The notes under the pieces: generated by a model
The model's database searches: none
What the model was told of the DNA's origin: nothing
The model's input: only the letters and a program-made list of their open reading frames with translations
NCBI RefSeq assembly: GCF_900104645.1
Contig: NZ_FNWE01000001.1
Location: 131,765 to 195,764 of the forward strand
DNA length: 64,000 bases
From: Alterileibacterium massiliense
Lineage (GTDB): Bacteria; Bacillota; Clostridia; Peptostreptococcales; Anaerovoracaceae
Reading direction: 5' to 3'
Translations under genes and position numbers: made by a program
In this document: piece after piece, positions 50,111 to 59,761 of the stretch
How positions within the stretch are numbered: the stretch's first letter is position 1
How the letters are laid out: each line of letters opens with the position of its first letter

Positions 50111-51407
50111 AATGAATGTCAATGAAGCTTGGATTAAACTTTTTGAAAAATATGATATTCTTAGCAAAATTCAGAGTGATGGAGCCTTTTATATTACTGC
50201 TAATCAAATAAAGGAATTTAAAGAACCAAGGTTGATGGCAAAATGGGACAGTTCTGAAAATTTGCCAAGTATTTTCAAAAAACACAATATAAATATCTTG
50301 CCCATTAGTAGAACAGGATACGTTTTAAGTGATTTTAAGCTATATGAACCAATTCCAGAATTGGGAGAACATATAACTGAAATGCAAAAAGTGGAAATTC
50401 CTGAATATGAAACGATTGATATTGGAAATATATCATCAGAAGCGAATGCAATTAATGTGCTAATGCTTTCAAAAATATTAGATGATTTTTTAGATGAAGA
50501 TGATAATGTTGCTACTTTTAATGGAAGAATGGGTACTGGGATTTTTAGCTTTCACGTGGATAGACATAGAGGAACAACATTTCAAGTTGATGTAAAAAAT
50601 GCACAATGTGAGATAGATGGAGGGATGGAAAATAATAATTCAGTTGTTATTTTAGAAGCAAAAAATGTTGTTCATACAGATTTTCACATAAGACAGCTTT
50701 ATTATCCGTATAGATTATGGGCAAGTAAAGTGGACAAGCCTATTAGACTTGTTTTTTCTATTTATTCAAATCAAATATATAGATTATTTGAGTATGCGTT
50801 TGAAGATAAAGAAAACTACTCATCAATAAAATTAGTTAAATCAAAAAATTATTCTTTACAAGATACAGACATTGCTTTAAATGAACTTTATGATGTGTAT
50901 TCAAATGTAAAAGTCATTTATGATGATAATCAAAATGATACCAATATTCCGTTTATACAGGCTAATTCTTTTGAAAGAATTATATCACTTATGGAGATTT
51001 TATTTGAAGAAAATAAAACCACTGAAGAAATTGCTGAAACTATGGAATTTGACTTAAGGCAGTCAGACTACTATTATAATGCTGGTAAATATCTTGGATT
51101 ATTTGAAAAGAAAGATGTTGAAGATGAAGAAAAGATAGTAAAAAAAGTTTCATTATCCAAATTAGGAAAAGATACAGTAAAACTTAGATATAAAGAACGC
51201 CAGTTGAAATTGGTAAGTTTGATTTTAGAACATGAAATATTTAATACGTTGTTTAAAAAAGTTTATAATAGTGGAGAGTTACCTACAAAAGAAGAAATTC
51301 AAAATATTATGAGAGAAAATAATGTATGTAATGAGGGGCAGATAGTTAGACGTTCCAGTTCGGTTTATTCATGGCTTAAATGGATATTTAACTTACAAAA
51401 TATATAA
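50103..51407 (+). CDS. Putative type II restriction endonuclease
   Basis: This 434-residue protein is encoded directly after, and overlapping, a DNA methyltransferase. A PD-(D/E)xK-like pattern is seen: Asp in CEIDGG (about 170) and EAK in VVILEAKN (about 184-186). The C-terminal part (about 290-430) holds winged-helix-like segments such as TEEIAETMEF. No close named family is recognised from sequence alone, so the nuclease role rests on context plus this motif. Confidence 0.75.
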   Translation: MIKMNVNEAWIKLFEKYDILSKIQSDGAFYITANQIKEFKEPRLMAKWDSSENLPSIFKKHNINILPISRTGYVLSDFKLYEPIPELGEHITEMQKVEIPEYETIDIGNISSEANAINVLMLSKILDDFLDEDDNVATFNGRMGTGIFSFHVDRHRGTTFQVDVKNAQCEIDGGMENNNSVVILEAKNVVHTDFHIRQLYYPYRLWASKVDKPIRLVFSIYSNQIYRLFEYAFEDKENYSSIKLVKSKNYSLQDTDIALNELYDVYSNVKVIYDDNQNDTNIPFIQANSFERIISLMEILFEENKTTEEIAETMEFDLRQSDYYYNAGKYLGLFEKKDVEDEEKIVKKVSLSKLGKDTVKLRYKERQLKLVSLILEHEIFNTLFKKVYNSGELPTKEEIQNIMRENNVCNEGQIVRRSSSVYSWLKWIFNLQNI

Positions 51408-51453
51408 ACCATAGAAGTGTATTTTTATGTAGTATAAACAGAAGTTTATTTTT

Positions 51454-51482
51454 GAGATAGCAGAAATGTTATCTCTTTTTTG
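51454..51482 (+). terminator. Terminator after the restriction endonuclease gene
   Basis: GAGATAGC pairs with GTTATCTC around AGAAAT, followed by a T run. Confidence 0.8.
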
Positions 51483-51515
51483 TTGCTCAAAATTAGAAAG
51501 AGAGGAAACGAGAAA

Positions 51516-51836
51516 ATGAAAAACATAGAAGAAAAAATCTTAATGGCAGATGAAGAAATCAAGCAGTTACAAAATAAAAGAAAAAAGCTCATCAGTCAGC
51601 AGAAACAGGAAGAAAGAAAAAAGAGAGATAAAAGAATATATGAAAAAGGAGCAGTCTTTGAAAGCATATTTACAGAAAGTAAGAATTTAACCAAAGATGA
51701 ATTTTATCAGCTAATCACATCTCTAATTCGTAAAGAAGAAGCCAATCTCAAAATACAGAAAATTATAGAAAGCAGAGAAGAAACAGAAAGTAAAAATATA
51801 GGAAAAGAAGATGAAGAAATGGACATCGAAGAATAG
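51516..51836 (+). CDS. DUF3847-like small protein upstream of relaxase
   Basis: This 106-residue highly charged protein begins with a coiled-coil-like helix (EEKILMADEEIKQLQNKRKKLISQQKQEE) and contains NLTKDEFYQLI. Proteins of this kind stand before MobA/MobL relaxase genes and may be relaxosome accessory factors. The start at 51516 has AGAGAGG upstream. Confidence 0.75.
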   Translation: MKNIEEKILMADEEIKQLQNKRKKLISQQKQEERKKRDKRIYEKGAVFESIFTESKNLTKDEFYQLITSLIRKEEANLKIQKIIESREETESKNIGKEDEEMDIEE

Positions 51837-51837
51837 T

Positions 51838-52018
51838 CCCTTGTTTACAAGGGCGCACATATACACCTTAACAGGTGCGTGCGTTCTCCGAAGGCTCTTA
51901 GCAGAGGGCATATCAGCTAACGCTGATACAGGGGAGCTACACTCCCCTACGGAAATAAATTTCCTACCCCTTGTGTACTTCCCAAAAGAAATCGGATAAA
52001 AAGTTATCCGATTTTTTT
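51838..52018. other. Structured oriT-like region of element B
   Basis: This non-coding stretch has a chain of inverted repeats: CCTTG-TTTA-CAAGG (51839-51852), TATCAGC-TAAC-GCTGATA (51910-51928), GGGGAG-CTACA-CTCCCC (51931-51949) and a strong AATCGGATAA/TTATCCGATT terminator (51990-52018). It is less AT-rich than its flanks. Its place between DUF3847 and the relaxase gene is typical of an origin of transfer. Confidence 0.65.
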
Positions 52019-52078
52019 AGGAAGTCTTATTTATCGCCACCATAACCATACCGAAAAATGGAAAGGAGGTTTTTGACT

Positions 52079-53539
52079 ATGGCGATATATCATCTTTGCA
52101 TAAAGATTATTTCAAGAGGCAAAGGCAAAAGTGCAGTAGCAGCTTCCGCCTATCGAAGTGGCGAAAAGATAAAAAACGAATATGACGGAATAGTCCATGA
52201 CTTTACAAGAAAAGGCGGAATAGCCCATACTGAAATTCTTTTACCACAAAATGCACCACAGGAATTTTCAGATAGAGGGACATTGTGGAACAGTGTTGAG
52301 AAAATAGAAAAAAGTAAAAACTCACAACTTGCAAGAGAAATTGAAGTTGCTTTGCCCAAAGAATTAGACCGAGAAAAACAAATAAATCTTGTACGAGAAT
52401 ATGTAAAAGAAAATTTTGTAAAAGTAGGTATGTGTGCTGATATTGCTCTACATGATAAAAATGATGGAAACCCACATTGCCATATCCTACTTACCATGCG
52501 ACCATTAAACGAAGATAAAACATGGGGAGCAAAATCAAAAAAGGAATATATCCTTGATGAAAATGGCGAAAAAGTCAAACTCAAAAATGGTAATTACAAA
52601 ACAAGAAAGATAAATACAACAGATTGGAACGAGCAAGATAAAGCAGAAGAATGGCGAAAAGCATGGGCAGACATTACAAACAAATATCTTGAAGAAAACA
52701 GCATACAGGATAAAATAGATCATCGCTCTTATCAAAGACAAGGTATAGAACAAATCCCGACTATTCATTTAGGAGTATCAGCAACGCAAATGGAGAAGAA
52801 AGGCATAGCTACAGATAGAGGAAATATCAATAGAGAAATCAAACATCAAAATGCGATTTTAAGAGAAATTTCAAGAAGAATAAAAGCCTTGTTAAATTGG
52901 ATAAGAGGAATAGGAAAAGAAGAAAAAATAGAAAACGAAAATACAAAATCCACCCTCCCACCCAAAGAAAATCTGCTATCAATTTTTGAAAATCTTATCC
53001 GTAAAAATGTAGATAACAATAATGCAGATTTACAAAAATATATTGATAGTTATCAGCTACTCAAAGAGAAAAATATCACTTCATTATCCCAGCTAAAAGA
53101 AAGTATAGTTACCTTACGAGATAAGAATTACAAGACCACAAGAGCCTTAAAAGATACTGAGAAAAAAATTGATGAAAAAACACAACTCATCGACCAATCA
53201 GAAAAATATTTGAAGTATAAGGACACCTACAAAGCCTATACCAAGACAAAGAAAAGCAAACAGGAAGATCTTTATAACGAACATACAGCAGAACTTATTT
53301 TATTTGAAAGTGCAAGGAAACATCTGAAAGAGCATTTAGGAGAAAGTAAGACCTTAGCCATCAGTAAATGGGAAACAGAAGTTGCCACTTTGAAGAAAGA
53401 GAAAAAGAGTCTATACAATCAAATATCAGAAATACGAGAAGAAGTTGAACAGGCTGAAAAAGTTAAGAACTGTATAGAGCAGTTACAGAAACAAGAAAAG
53501 CGACTATCACACGTAAAACGGAATGAGTTAGACCTATAA
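52079..53539 (+). CDS. mobL: MobA/MobL (MOBQ-type) relaxase
   Basis: This 486-residue DNA-nicking enzyme would let a helper conjugation system move element B. It has an N-terminal segment with Tyr residues (AIYHLCIKIISRGKGKSAVAASAYRSGEK) and the metal-binding HDKNDGNPHCH (His125, His133, His135). Residues 290-486 are mostly coiled coil. AAAGGAGG lies 8 nt before the ATG at 52079. It corresponds in position to the tnpZ of Tn4451. Confidence 0.9.
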   Translation: MAIYHLCIKIISRGKGKSAVAASAYRSGEKIKNEYDGIVHDFTRKGGIAHTEILLPQNAPQEFSDRGTLWNSVEKIEKSKNSQLAREIEVALPKELDREKQINLVREYVKENFVKVGMCADIALHDKNDGNPHCHILLTMRPLNEDKTWGAKSKKEYILDENGEKVKLKNGNYKTRKINTTDWNEQDKAEEWRKAWADITNKYLEENSIQDKIDHRSYQRQGIEQIPTIHLGVSATQMEKKGIATDRGNINREIKHQNAILREISRRIKALLNWIRGIGKEEKIENENTKSTLPPKENLLSIFENLIRKNVDNNNADLQKYIDSYQLLKEKNITSLSQLKESIVTLRDKNYKTTRALKDTEKKIDEKTQLIDQSEKYLKYKDTYKAYTKTKKSKQEDLYNEHTAELILFESARKHLKEHLGESKTLAISKWETEVATLKKEKKSLYNQISEIREEVEQAEKVKNCIEQLQKQEKRLSHVKRNELDL

Positions 53540-53600
53540 AACTAAGCGAAAAAATGGTATAATTATAAATAATTATTTGATTTTGGAGGTGCTTAAATTT

Positions 53601-54020
53601 ATGAATGAAAGAGAGAAAATCATTCGTTTATGGTTTGATATGTGGCTTACACAACAAGACTTAGGGATAGATAAAATTTTTTCTGATGATGTAATTTATA
53701 TTGAGAGTTGGTGTCCTAAGTATGAAAACCGTCAAACAGTAAAGCACTGGTTTAATGAATGGAATACAAGAGGAAAAGTGCTTGAATGGGAAATAAAGCA
53801 ATTTTTTCATAAGGATAATCAAACTATTGTAGAATGGCACTTCAAAAATAAAATGAATGAGGGGAAAGTTGAAGAATTTGACGGTATTTCTTTAATTGTT
53901 TGGACAGCCGATAATAAGATAAAAGCATTAAAAGAGTTTGGCTGTAATTGCAATAACTACAATCCTTATAAAGAGAGTGAAATACCCTTATTTAGAGATG
54001 AAAAAGTAAATTGGTTTTGA
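53601..54020 (+). CDS. NTF2-like (SnoaL-type) small protein 1
   Basis: This 139-residue protein fits the NTF2-like fold: an N-terminal helical REKIIRLWFDMWL, then VKHWFNEW, WEIKQFFHKDNQTIVEWHFK and a beta-rich end. The substrate is unknown. TTTTGGAGGTGC precedes the ATG at 53601, and a TATAAT lies near 53560. It is the first of three tightly spaced cargo genes. Confidence 0.78.
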   Translation: MNEREKIIRLWFDMWLTQQDLGIDKIFSDDVIYIESWCPKYENRQTVKHWFNEWNTRGKVLEWEIKQFFHKDNQTIVEWHFKNKMNEGKVEEFDGISLIVWTADNKIKALKEFGCNCNNYNPYKESEIPLFRDEKVNWF

Positions 54021-54030
54021 GGTGATTACC

Positions 54031-54399
54031 ATGGATATAGATAGATTTTTTAAAACAGTTTTATCACAAAATGCAGAAGAAATTAGGAAATATTTTCATA
54101 AAGATGCTATTATAAAATGGCATTGTACAAATGAGTTATTTACCTTAGATGAGTATATAAAGGCAAATTGTGAATATCCGGGGAATTGGAACGGAGAAAT
54201 AGAGAGAATTGAAGAAAATGAAGATATCATTATTTTAGCTTGTCGAGTTTTTCCGACAGATAATAGTGAGTCTTTTCATGTAGTGAGTTTTATTCATCTT
54301 GAGGATAATTTGATTATTGATATGGATGAATATTGGTCTGATGATGGATTAGCGCCAGAATGGCGTAGAAAAATGAAAATTGGAAAACAAATTAGGTAA
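54031..54399 (+). CDS. NTF2-like small protein 2
   Basis: This protein of about 122 residues is also NTF2-like (DIDRFFKTVLSQNAEEIRKYFHKDAIIKWHCTNELFTLDEYIKAN). It differs in sequence from the gene before it, so it is an old paralogue or an unrelated member. GAGGTG lies 7 nt before the ATG at 54031. A GTG at 54022 is also in frame. Confidence 0.76.
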   Translation: MDIDRFFKTVLSQNAEEIRKYFHKDAIIKWHCTNELFTLDEYIKANCEYPGNWNGEIERIEENEDIIILACRVFPTDNSESFHVVSFIHLEDNLIIDMDEYWSDDGLAPEWRRKMKIGKQIR

Positions 54400-54422
54400 A
54401 TTGGTTTTGAGGAGATAAAATA

Positions 54423-55040
54423 TTGATAGAAAGTAGACCTGAGTTTGATAAAATTACATCGTTTGATGAGTTTAAAAAATACTATTGGTATCGTGAAGAA
54501 CTTTCAGAGATATGCAAGTCATTATCATTAGAATATAGAGGCACAAAACAGGAACTCAATTATATTATTGAGCAGTACTTTAAGGGCAATTTGATTAAAA
54601 AATCATCAATAAAAAATGAAAAGAAACAAGTAGAAACTATTATCTTAGATACGCCATTACTTGAATGTGGGTTCTCCTTTAACACACAATTTAGAGAATA
54701 TTTCTCAATTTTAACAGATGTTTCACCATTTAAATTTACTGCTGATATGGCTACTGCTTGGAGAAAAGTAAAAAGCGAAAATGATTTGAGTTTTACAATT
54801 CAAGATATGCTGAAAGTTTATTATGGAAAATCGGATTATGCCAAGTATGATAATTCGGTTTGTCAATGGAATCAATTTTTAAAGGATTTTTGTGCAGATG
54901 AAAATAGTCGCAACTATTCAAATAAATTAAAAGTAGCCGCTATTCTTTGGAAAGAAGTTAGAAATTCAAGAAATGAAAAAATTTATTCAAAGAATCTTTT
55001 GACTGAATATGCAGATAAAATAAAAAAGTATTGTAAGTAG
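54423..55040 (+). CDS. SAP-domain-containing protein
   Basis: This 205-residue protein begins with a region like the DNA-binding SAP motif (FKKYYWYREELSEICKSLSLEYRGTKQELNYIIEQY, about 17-52), followed by a helical domain of unknown role. The start codon is TTG with GAGGAGATAAAA upstream. It lies 23 nt after the second NTF2-like gene and may act with it. Confidence 0.75.
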   Translation: MIESRPEFDKITSFDEFKKYYWYREELSEICKSLSLEYRGTKQELNYIIEQYFKGNLIKKSSIKNEKKQVETIILDTPLLECGFSFNTQFREYFSILTDVSPFKFTADMATAWRKVKSENDLSFTIQDMLKVYYGKSDYAKYDNSVCQWNQFLKDFCADENSRNYSNKLKVAAILWKEVRNSRNEKIYSKNLLTEYADKIKKYCK

Positions 55041-55080
55041 AATATTCTCAGCTTGTAATTGAATAAAAATTAACACAGTA

Positions 55081-55113
55081 ACAGTAAATCGAAAAAAGGT
55101 TTACTGTTTTTTC
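55081..55113 (+). terminator. Terminator after the SAP gene
   Basis: ACAGTAAATC pairs with GGTTTACTGT, followed by TTTTTTCTTT. Confidence 0.82.
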
Positions 55114-55141
55114 TTTGCCTAAAAAACGGAAAGGAGGACTT

Positions 55142-55306
55142 ATGGAAGAAGAAAAAAGAGAAATAAAAGCACCACCTAATAAACAGTTAATTATGGATAT
55201 TGGAAAGACAAAATACACTGTAAATCTATATTTCAAGCAAGGAACAGGCGAAACATACAAGGATAAAATACTAAAGCTAATTAAGAGAGAAACAGAAAAG
55301 ATATAG
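55142..55306 (+). CDS. tnpW: TnpW-like small transposon protein of element B
   Basis: This 54-residue protein has the pattern IGKTKYTVNLYFKQ then DKILKLIKRE that I associate with TnpW of Tn4451-type elements. Its function is unknown. AAAGGAGG precedes the ATG. It lies 49 bp from the right end. Confidence 0.75.
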   Translation: MEEEKREIKAPPNKQLIMDIGKTKYTVNLYFKQGTGETYKDKILKLIKRETEKI

Positions 55307-55356
55307 ATTTATCAAAGAAATTTTGTTTATGTCCTTGACAAATCTTCCCAAAAGGA

Positions 55357-55785
55357 ACGATAGTGATTGAGTGTGGCAAGATGCTTGAAGATAATGGCTA
55401 TGAGATTAAAATTCTAAATACCATAAACTTCAAAAAGTCTATGAAGTACAATCCATTCGCATATATCCGTTCTGAAAAAGATATTCTAAAACTCGTTCAG
55501 ACAATCATCGCAAACACGAAGGGCGAGGGAGAAAAAGCAGGTGAGGATTTTTGGGTGAAAGCTGAAAAACTCTACTATACGGCACTTATCGGCTACATCT
55601 GGTATGAGGCTCCAAGAGAAGAAAAGAACTTTGCAACACTACTTGATATGATAGACGCTTCAGAGGTAAGAGAAGATGATGAAACCTACATGAATCCGAT
55701 TGATAGACTCTTTGAAGCACTTGAGAAAAGAGAACCGACACACTTTGCGGTGAAGCAATATAAAAAGTACAAATTGGCTGCTGGA
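55357..55785 (+). pseudogene. virD4: VirD4-like coupling protein, middle part (between elements B and C)
   Basis: This segment continues VirD4 from the break at 47224: TIVIECGKMLEDNGYEIKILN, NPFAYIRSEKDILKLVQTIIANT, DFWVKAEKLYYTALIGYI, and HFAVKQYKKYKLAAG at 55785. There the match to the family stops (K-T-ls or similar is expected) and the frame runs into element C, ending at 55842. The remaining roughly 270 residues must lie beyond the window, if kept. Confidence 0.88.
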
Positions 55786-55857
55786 GTAATAGAATTAAGG
55801 AGAACACTTAATCACTATTTTAGTGAAATATGTACTTCTTAATTCTTTTTTTATTGA

Positions 55858-56113
<256 letters not shown>

Positions 56114-56121
56114 GATGTATG

Positions 56122-57843
<1,722 letters not shown>

Positions 57844-57898
57844 CTATATTATACCACATACCGCTGCCTGTGTCATGTATAAAATGTGAAGAAACGCC

Positions 57899-58066
57899 CT
57901 ATTTTCGGGCGTTTGCGGGGTTCAGCTCCATGTCTTTGCGAATGAGCTTTTTTATCTTTTTATCCAGTGTGTCCGTTGCGCGTTCACTTGCAGACGAACA
58001 TACAAGGTAAGTAACTTTTCCGATTTTATGCTCCGTTGTGGTAACGGGCGTTTGGTTTTGCGTCAA
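57899..58066 (-). CDS. tnpW: TnpW-like small transposon protein of element D
   Basis: This 55-residue protein uses a TTG start with GAAAGGGGG upstream. The sequence EHKIGKVTYLVCSSASERATDTLDKKIKKLIRKD matches the TnpW pattern and resembles the element B version. A GC-rich hairpin (AAACGCCC/GGGCGTTT, 57892-57914) overlaps its stop. It is encoded just upstream of the recombinase. Confidence 0.8.
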   Translation of the reverse strand: MTQNQTPVTTTEHKIGKVTYLVCSSASERATDTLDKKIKKLIRKDMELNPANARK

Positions 58067-58126
58067 AGAAAATCCCCCTTTCTTTCGCAAACATATAATA
58101 CAGTCTATGAATAGCAGCAAGTCCAC

Positions 58127-58543
58127 TATTCAATAAAACAAAGGCTTTAATCGGACGGTTATTAGCATAACCTCATGGGAATTTCACCCCGGCATGGTTC
58201 TCATGCAGCCCTACCCATTGCCTGCGACGCTCTTAACGCTCGGACTGTGGCTGTAAGGAAGTATCATTGTATATTCTGCGTGTCGTTGCCCGCAAACCGC
58301 TACACTTGCTTTCCGGCGCGGTGTTGGTCGCTCGGCTGTCCGGGCGGTGATAACCTCGCCCGGATAGCGTCATGGCGCACCCGCCGTATGGCTCGACGCA
58401 AAAGGAACGTATCCGATTTGCCCTATGCTGCGCCGCCGTTATCTTGCGCCGCTTTCTTTTTCAAGGTTCAAAATGGCTGTGCTACCCGCGTCAACAGCGG
58501 AACGGAAAAGGGGGTGAGAGAAAGCGTCCCGCCGCCGTTGCGG
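58127..58543. other. GC-rich stretch without a convincing gene
   Basis: This 417-bp region lies between the TnpW-like and HTH genes. Plus-strand frames here (for example from 58175) are open but rich in Cys, Arg and Pro with no ribosome binding site, and run antisense into the HTH and sigma genes. It could hold a promoter or RNA for the recombination module. I see no clear signal. Confidence 0.5.
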
Positions 58544-58804
58544 TTATTCCTCTGTCCTAAAGGTGAGGACAGCCATCATCAGTTTTGCTTGCAGCCGTTC
58601 CCGAATGTCGTGGTCTACGCCGAAATAGACGTTCCCGCGCTCGTCGTACAGCTTCCGCATGGAGAGGCGGGCTATGTAGCCGCTAAAATGCTGCAAGACA
58701 ATCTTCATGGCGTCCGGGTCGCCCTTTGTCGCTGCCACAATGACAGGATAGGGAACAAGGGCATTTTCCGGGTAGCCGGGTTCGTTACCATTCGTCCCAT
58801 TCAT
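58544..58804 (-). CDS. HTH-domain protein, Tn916 Orf8-like
   Basis: This 86-residue protein has the ending typical of this family (HDIRERLQAKLMMAVLTF) and the core ALVPYPVIVAATKGDPDAMKIVLQHFSGYIARLSMRKL. It is related to Tn916 Orf8, a regulator paired with a sigma-like protein. The start at 58804 has GGAGG 9 nt upstream, inside the sigma gene, which it overlaps by 20 nt. Confidence 0.85.
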   Translation of the reverse strand: MNGTNGNEPGYPENALVPYPVIVAATKGDPDAMKIVLQHFSGYIARLSMRKLYDERGNVYFGVDHDIRERLQAKLMMAVLTFRTEE

Positions 58805-59225
58805 CAGCATTTTCCTCCAGATATTTTCTTAATTTCTCAAAAGAGCTTGTCCGCCTGTACTGTATCGTGCTTCTCGATGTATTGAACAACTTCGCAATCT
58901 CGGTGTCGTTCATTCCCTCGAAATAGTACAGGAGTACGGCTTTGCGCTTTTCTTCCGGCAAAGTACGGATTGCTTCAAGAAGCAGCTTCGGCGTGATTTT
59001 CTTCCCGGCTTTCTCAAAGACGGTTTCGGCGGTTTCCCGTTTGAAATATTCATCAAAGGTATGAAGCTGCCGCGCTTCGTCTAAGGGCAAATCGGAAAAG
59101 GTGACTTCCCTTGCCTTATGCCTGTGCAGCTCCCTGTGAGCGTCACACGCTTCATTGTGCAGCACCGTATTACAAAACTTCTGAAAAGCACATTGTTTGT
59201 AAAACTCCCTGCTATTAGGTTCCAC
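58785..59225 (-). CDS. Sigma-70-family sigma factor, Tn916 Orf7-like
   Basis: This 146-residue protein uses a GTG start (59225) with AAGGAGG upstream. A longer in-frame ATG exists but lacks a ribosome binding site. Sigma region 4 is seen in LPEEKRKAVLLYYFEGMNDTEIAKLFNTSRSTIQYRR. In Tn916 the equivalent gene activates excision genes, so this one likely drives transcription of the recombinase (inference). Confidence 0.87.
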   Translation of the reverse strand: MEPNSREFYKQCAFQKFCNTVLHNEACDAHRELHRHKAREVTFSDLPLDEARQLHTFDEYFKRETAETVFEKAGKKITPKLLLEAIRTLPEEKRKAVLLYYFEGMNDTEIAKLFNTSRSTIQYRRTSSFEKLRKYLEENADEWDEW

Positions 59226-59349
59226 ATTCTCACCTCCTTTCTCGTTGGAAAGTTGGTGGTGCTTCCCCCTTTTCGCGGGGCAATACGGCGTTTTTGAAAA
59301 ACGCCGAAGATTTTTTGAAATTTTTTCAAAAAATTTTTTGAGCAGCAAA

Positions 59350-59382
59350 ATACGCCTGTCCGAAAAGCCCGGACAGGCGTAT
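59350..59382 (-). terminator. Terminator downstream of the small ORF, minus strand
   Basis: ATACGCCTGTCCG (59350-59362) and its exact complement (59370-59382) form a 13-bp stem, followed on the minus strand by TTTTGC. Confidence 0.8.
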
Positions 59383-59400
59383 AGGTATTGTAAGCAGTAT

Positions 59401-59511
59401 TTAGATGATTAGACAGTTCATAGTCAAGGGTAGAGAGGTTCCCGGCGGTGGTCGGGCTTTTTTTGATATGTCAATGACCGTCGGATTTTGTCGATAGGGT
59501 ATGTGCTTCAT
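59401..59511 (-). CDS. Small conserved-looking peptide, 36 residues
   Basis: AAGGAGG lies 8 nt before an ATG that opens 36 codons (MKHIPYRQNPTVIDISKKARPPP...). It is basic with a PPP stretch and no known family. The strong ribosome binding site inside a GGCGGCTA/TAGCCGCC inverted repeat is the main support. Confidence 0.45.
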   Translation of the reverse strand: MKHIPYRQNPTVIDISKKARPPPGTSLPLTMNCLII

Positions 59512-59687
59512 GGCGGCTACCTCCTTTAGCCGCCGCTTTTAACAGTGATACCGCGTCATTTCATTAGAAGATAAAAAGAAACGGCGGCTTTGATTTTTCA
59601 AAGCTGCTGCGGAAATCAAAGAACGACAAGCAACAGTTCTGATTTTGCTCCAATATGGTTATTAGGGGCACAAATTAAAATCAAAAA

Positions 59688-59731
59688 AGAGCCGATAACA
59701 GCAGTATTTCAAACTGCATATTATCGGCTCT
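59688..59731 (-). terminator. Terminator of the KTR-RlmN/Cfr-like operon
   Basis: AGAGCCGATAA (59688-59698) pairs with TTATCGGCTCT (59721-59731). On the minus strand this is followed by TTTTTTGATTTT. It lies 30 nt after the methyltransferase stop. Confidence 0.88.
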
Positions 59732-59761
59732 GCGTCTGTGCGTCTGGCTCTTTTAATTAAA

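Larger units (their letters stand above)
47224..55355. mobile_element. Element B: Tn4451-type mobilizable transposon with restriction-modification cargo (8.13 kb)
   Basis: Left and right junctions share AAAGGA (47219-47224 and 55351-55356), with GA as the likely crossover. Joining GGA at 47224 to ACG at 55357 restores the VirD4 frame as DPKG-TIVIECGKM. The ends carry an imperfect inverted repeat ending in AAGGACA (left 47233-47239; right, reversed, near 55332-55338). Contents are recombinase, HTH regulator, DNA methyltransferase, endonuclease, DUF3847, relaxase, two NTF2-like genes, SAP protein and TnpW. Confidence 0.9.

Noticed and set aside
55307-55842. Separate gene of 159 residues starting at GTG 55363
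   Set aside because: It is the continuation of VirD4 across element B and runs into element C, not an independent gene.
58175-58885. 236-codon open frame on the plus strand
   Set aside because: It runs antisense to the HTH and sigma-factor genes, has no ribosome binding site and has Cys/Arg/Pro-rich composition typical of a GC-rich shadow frame.
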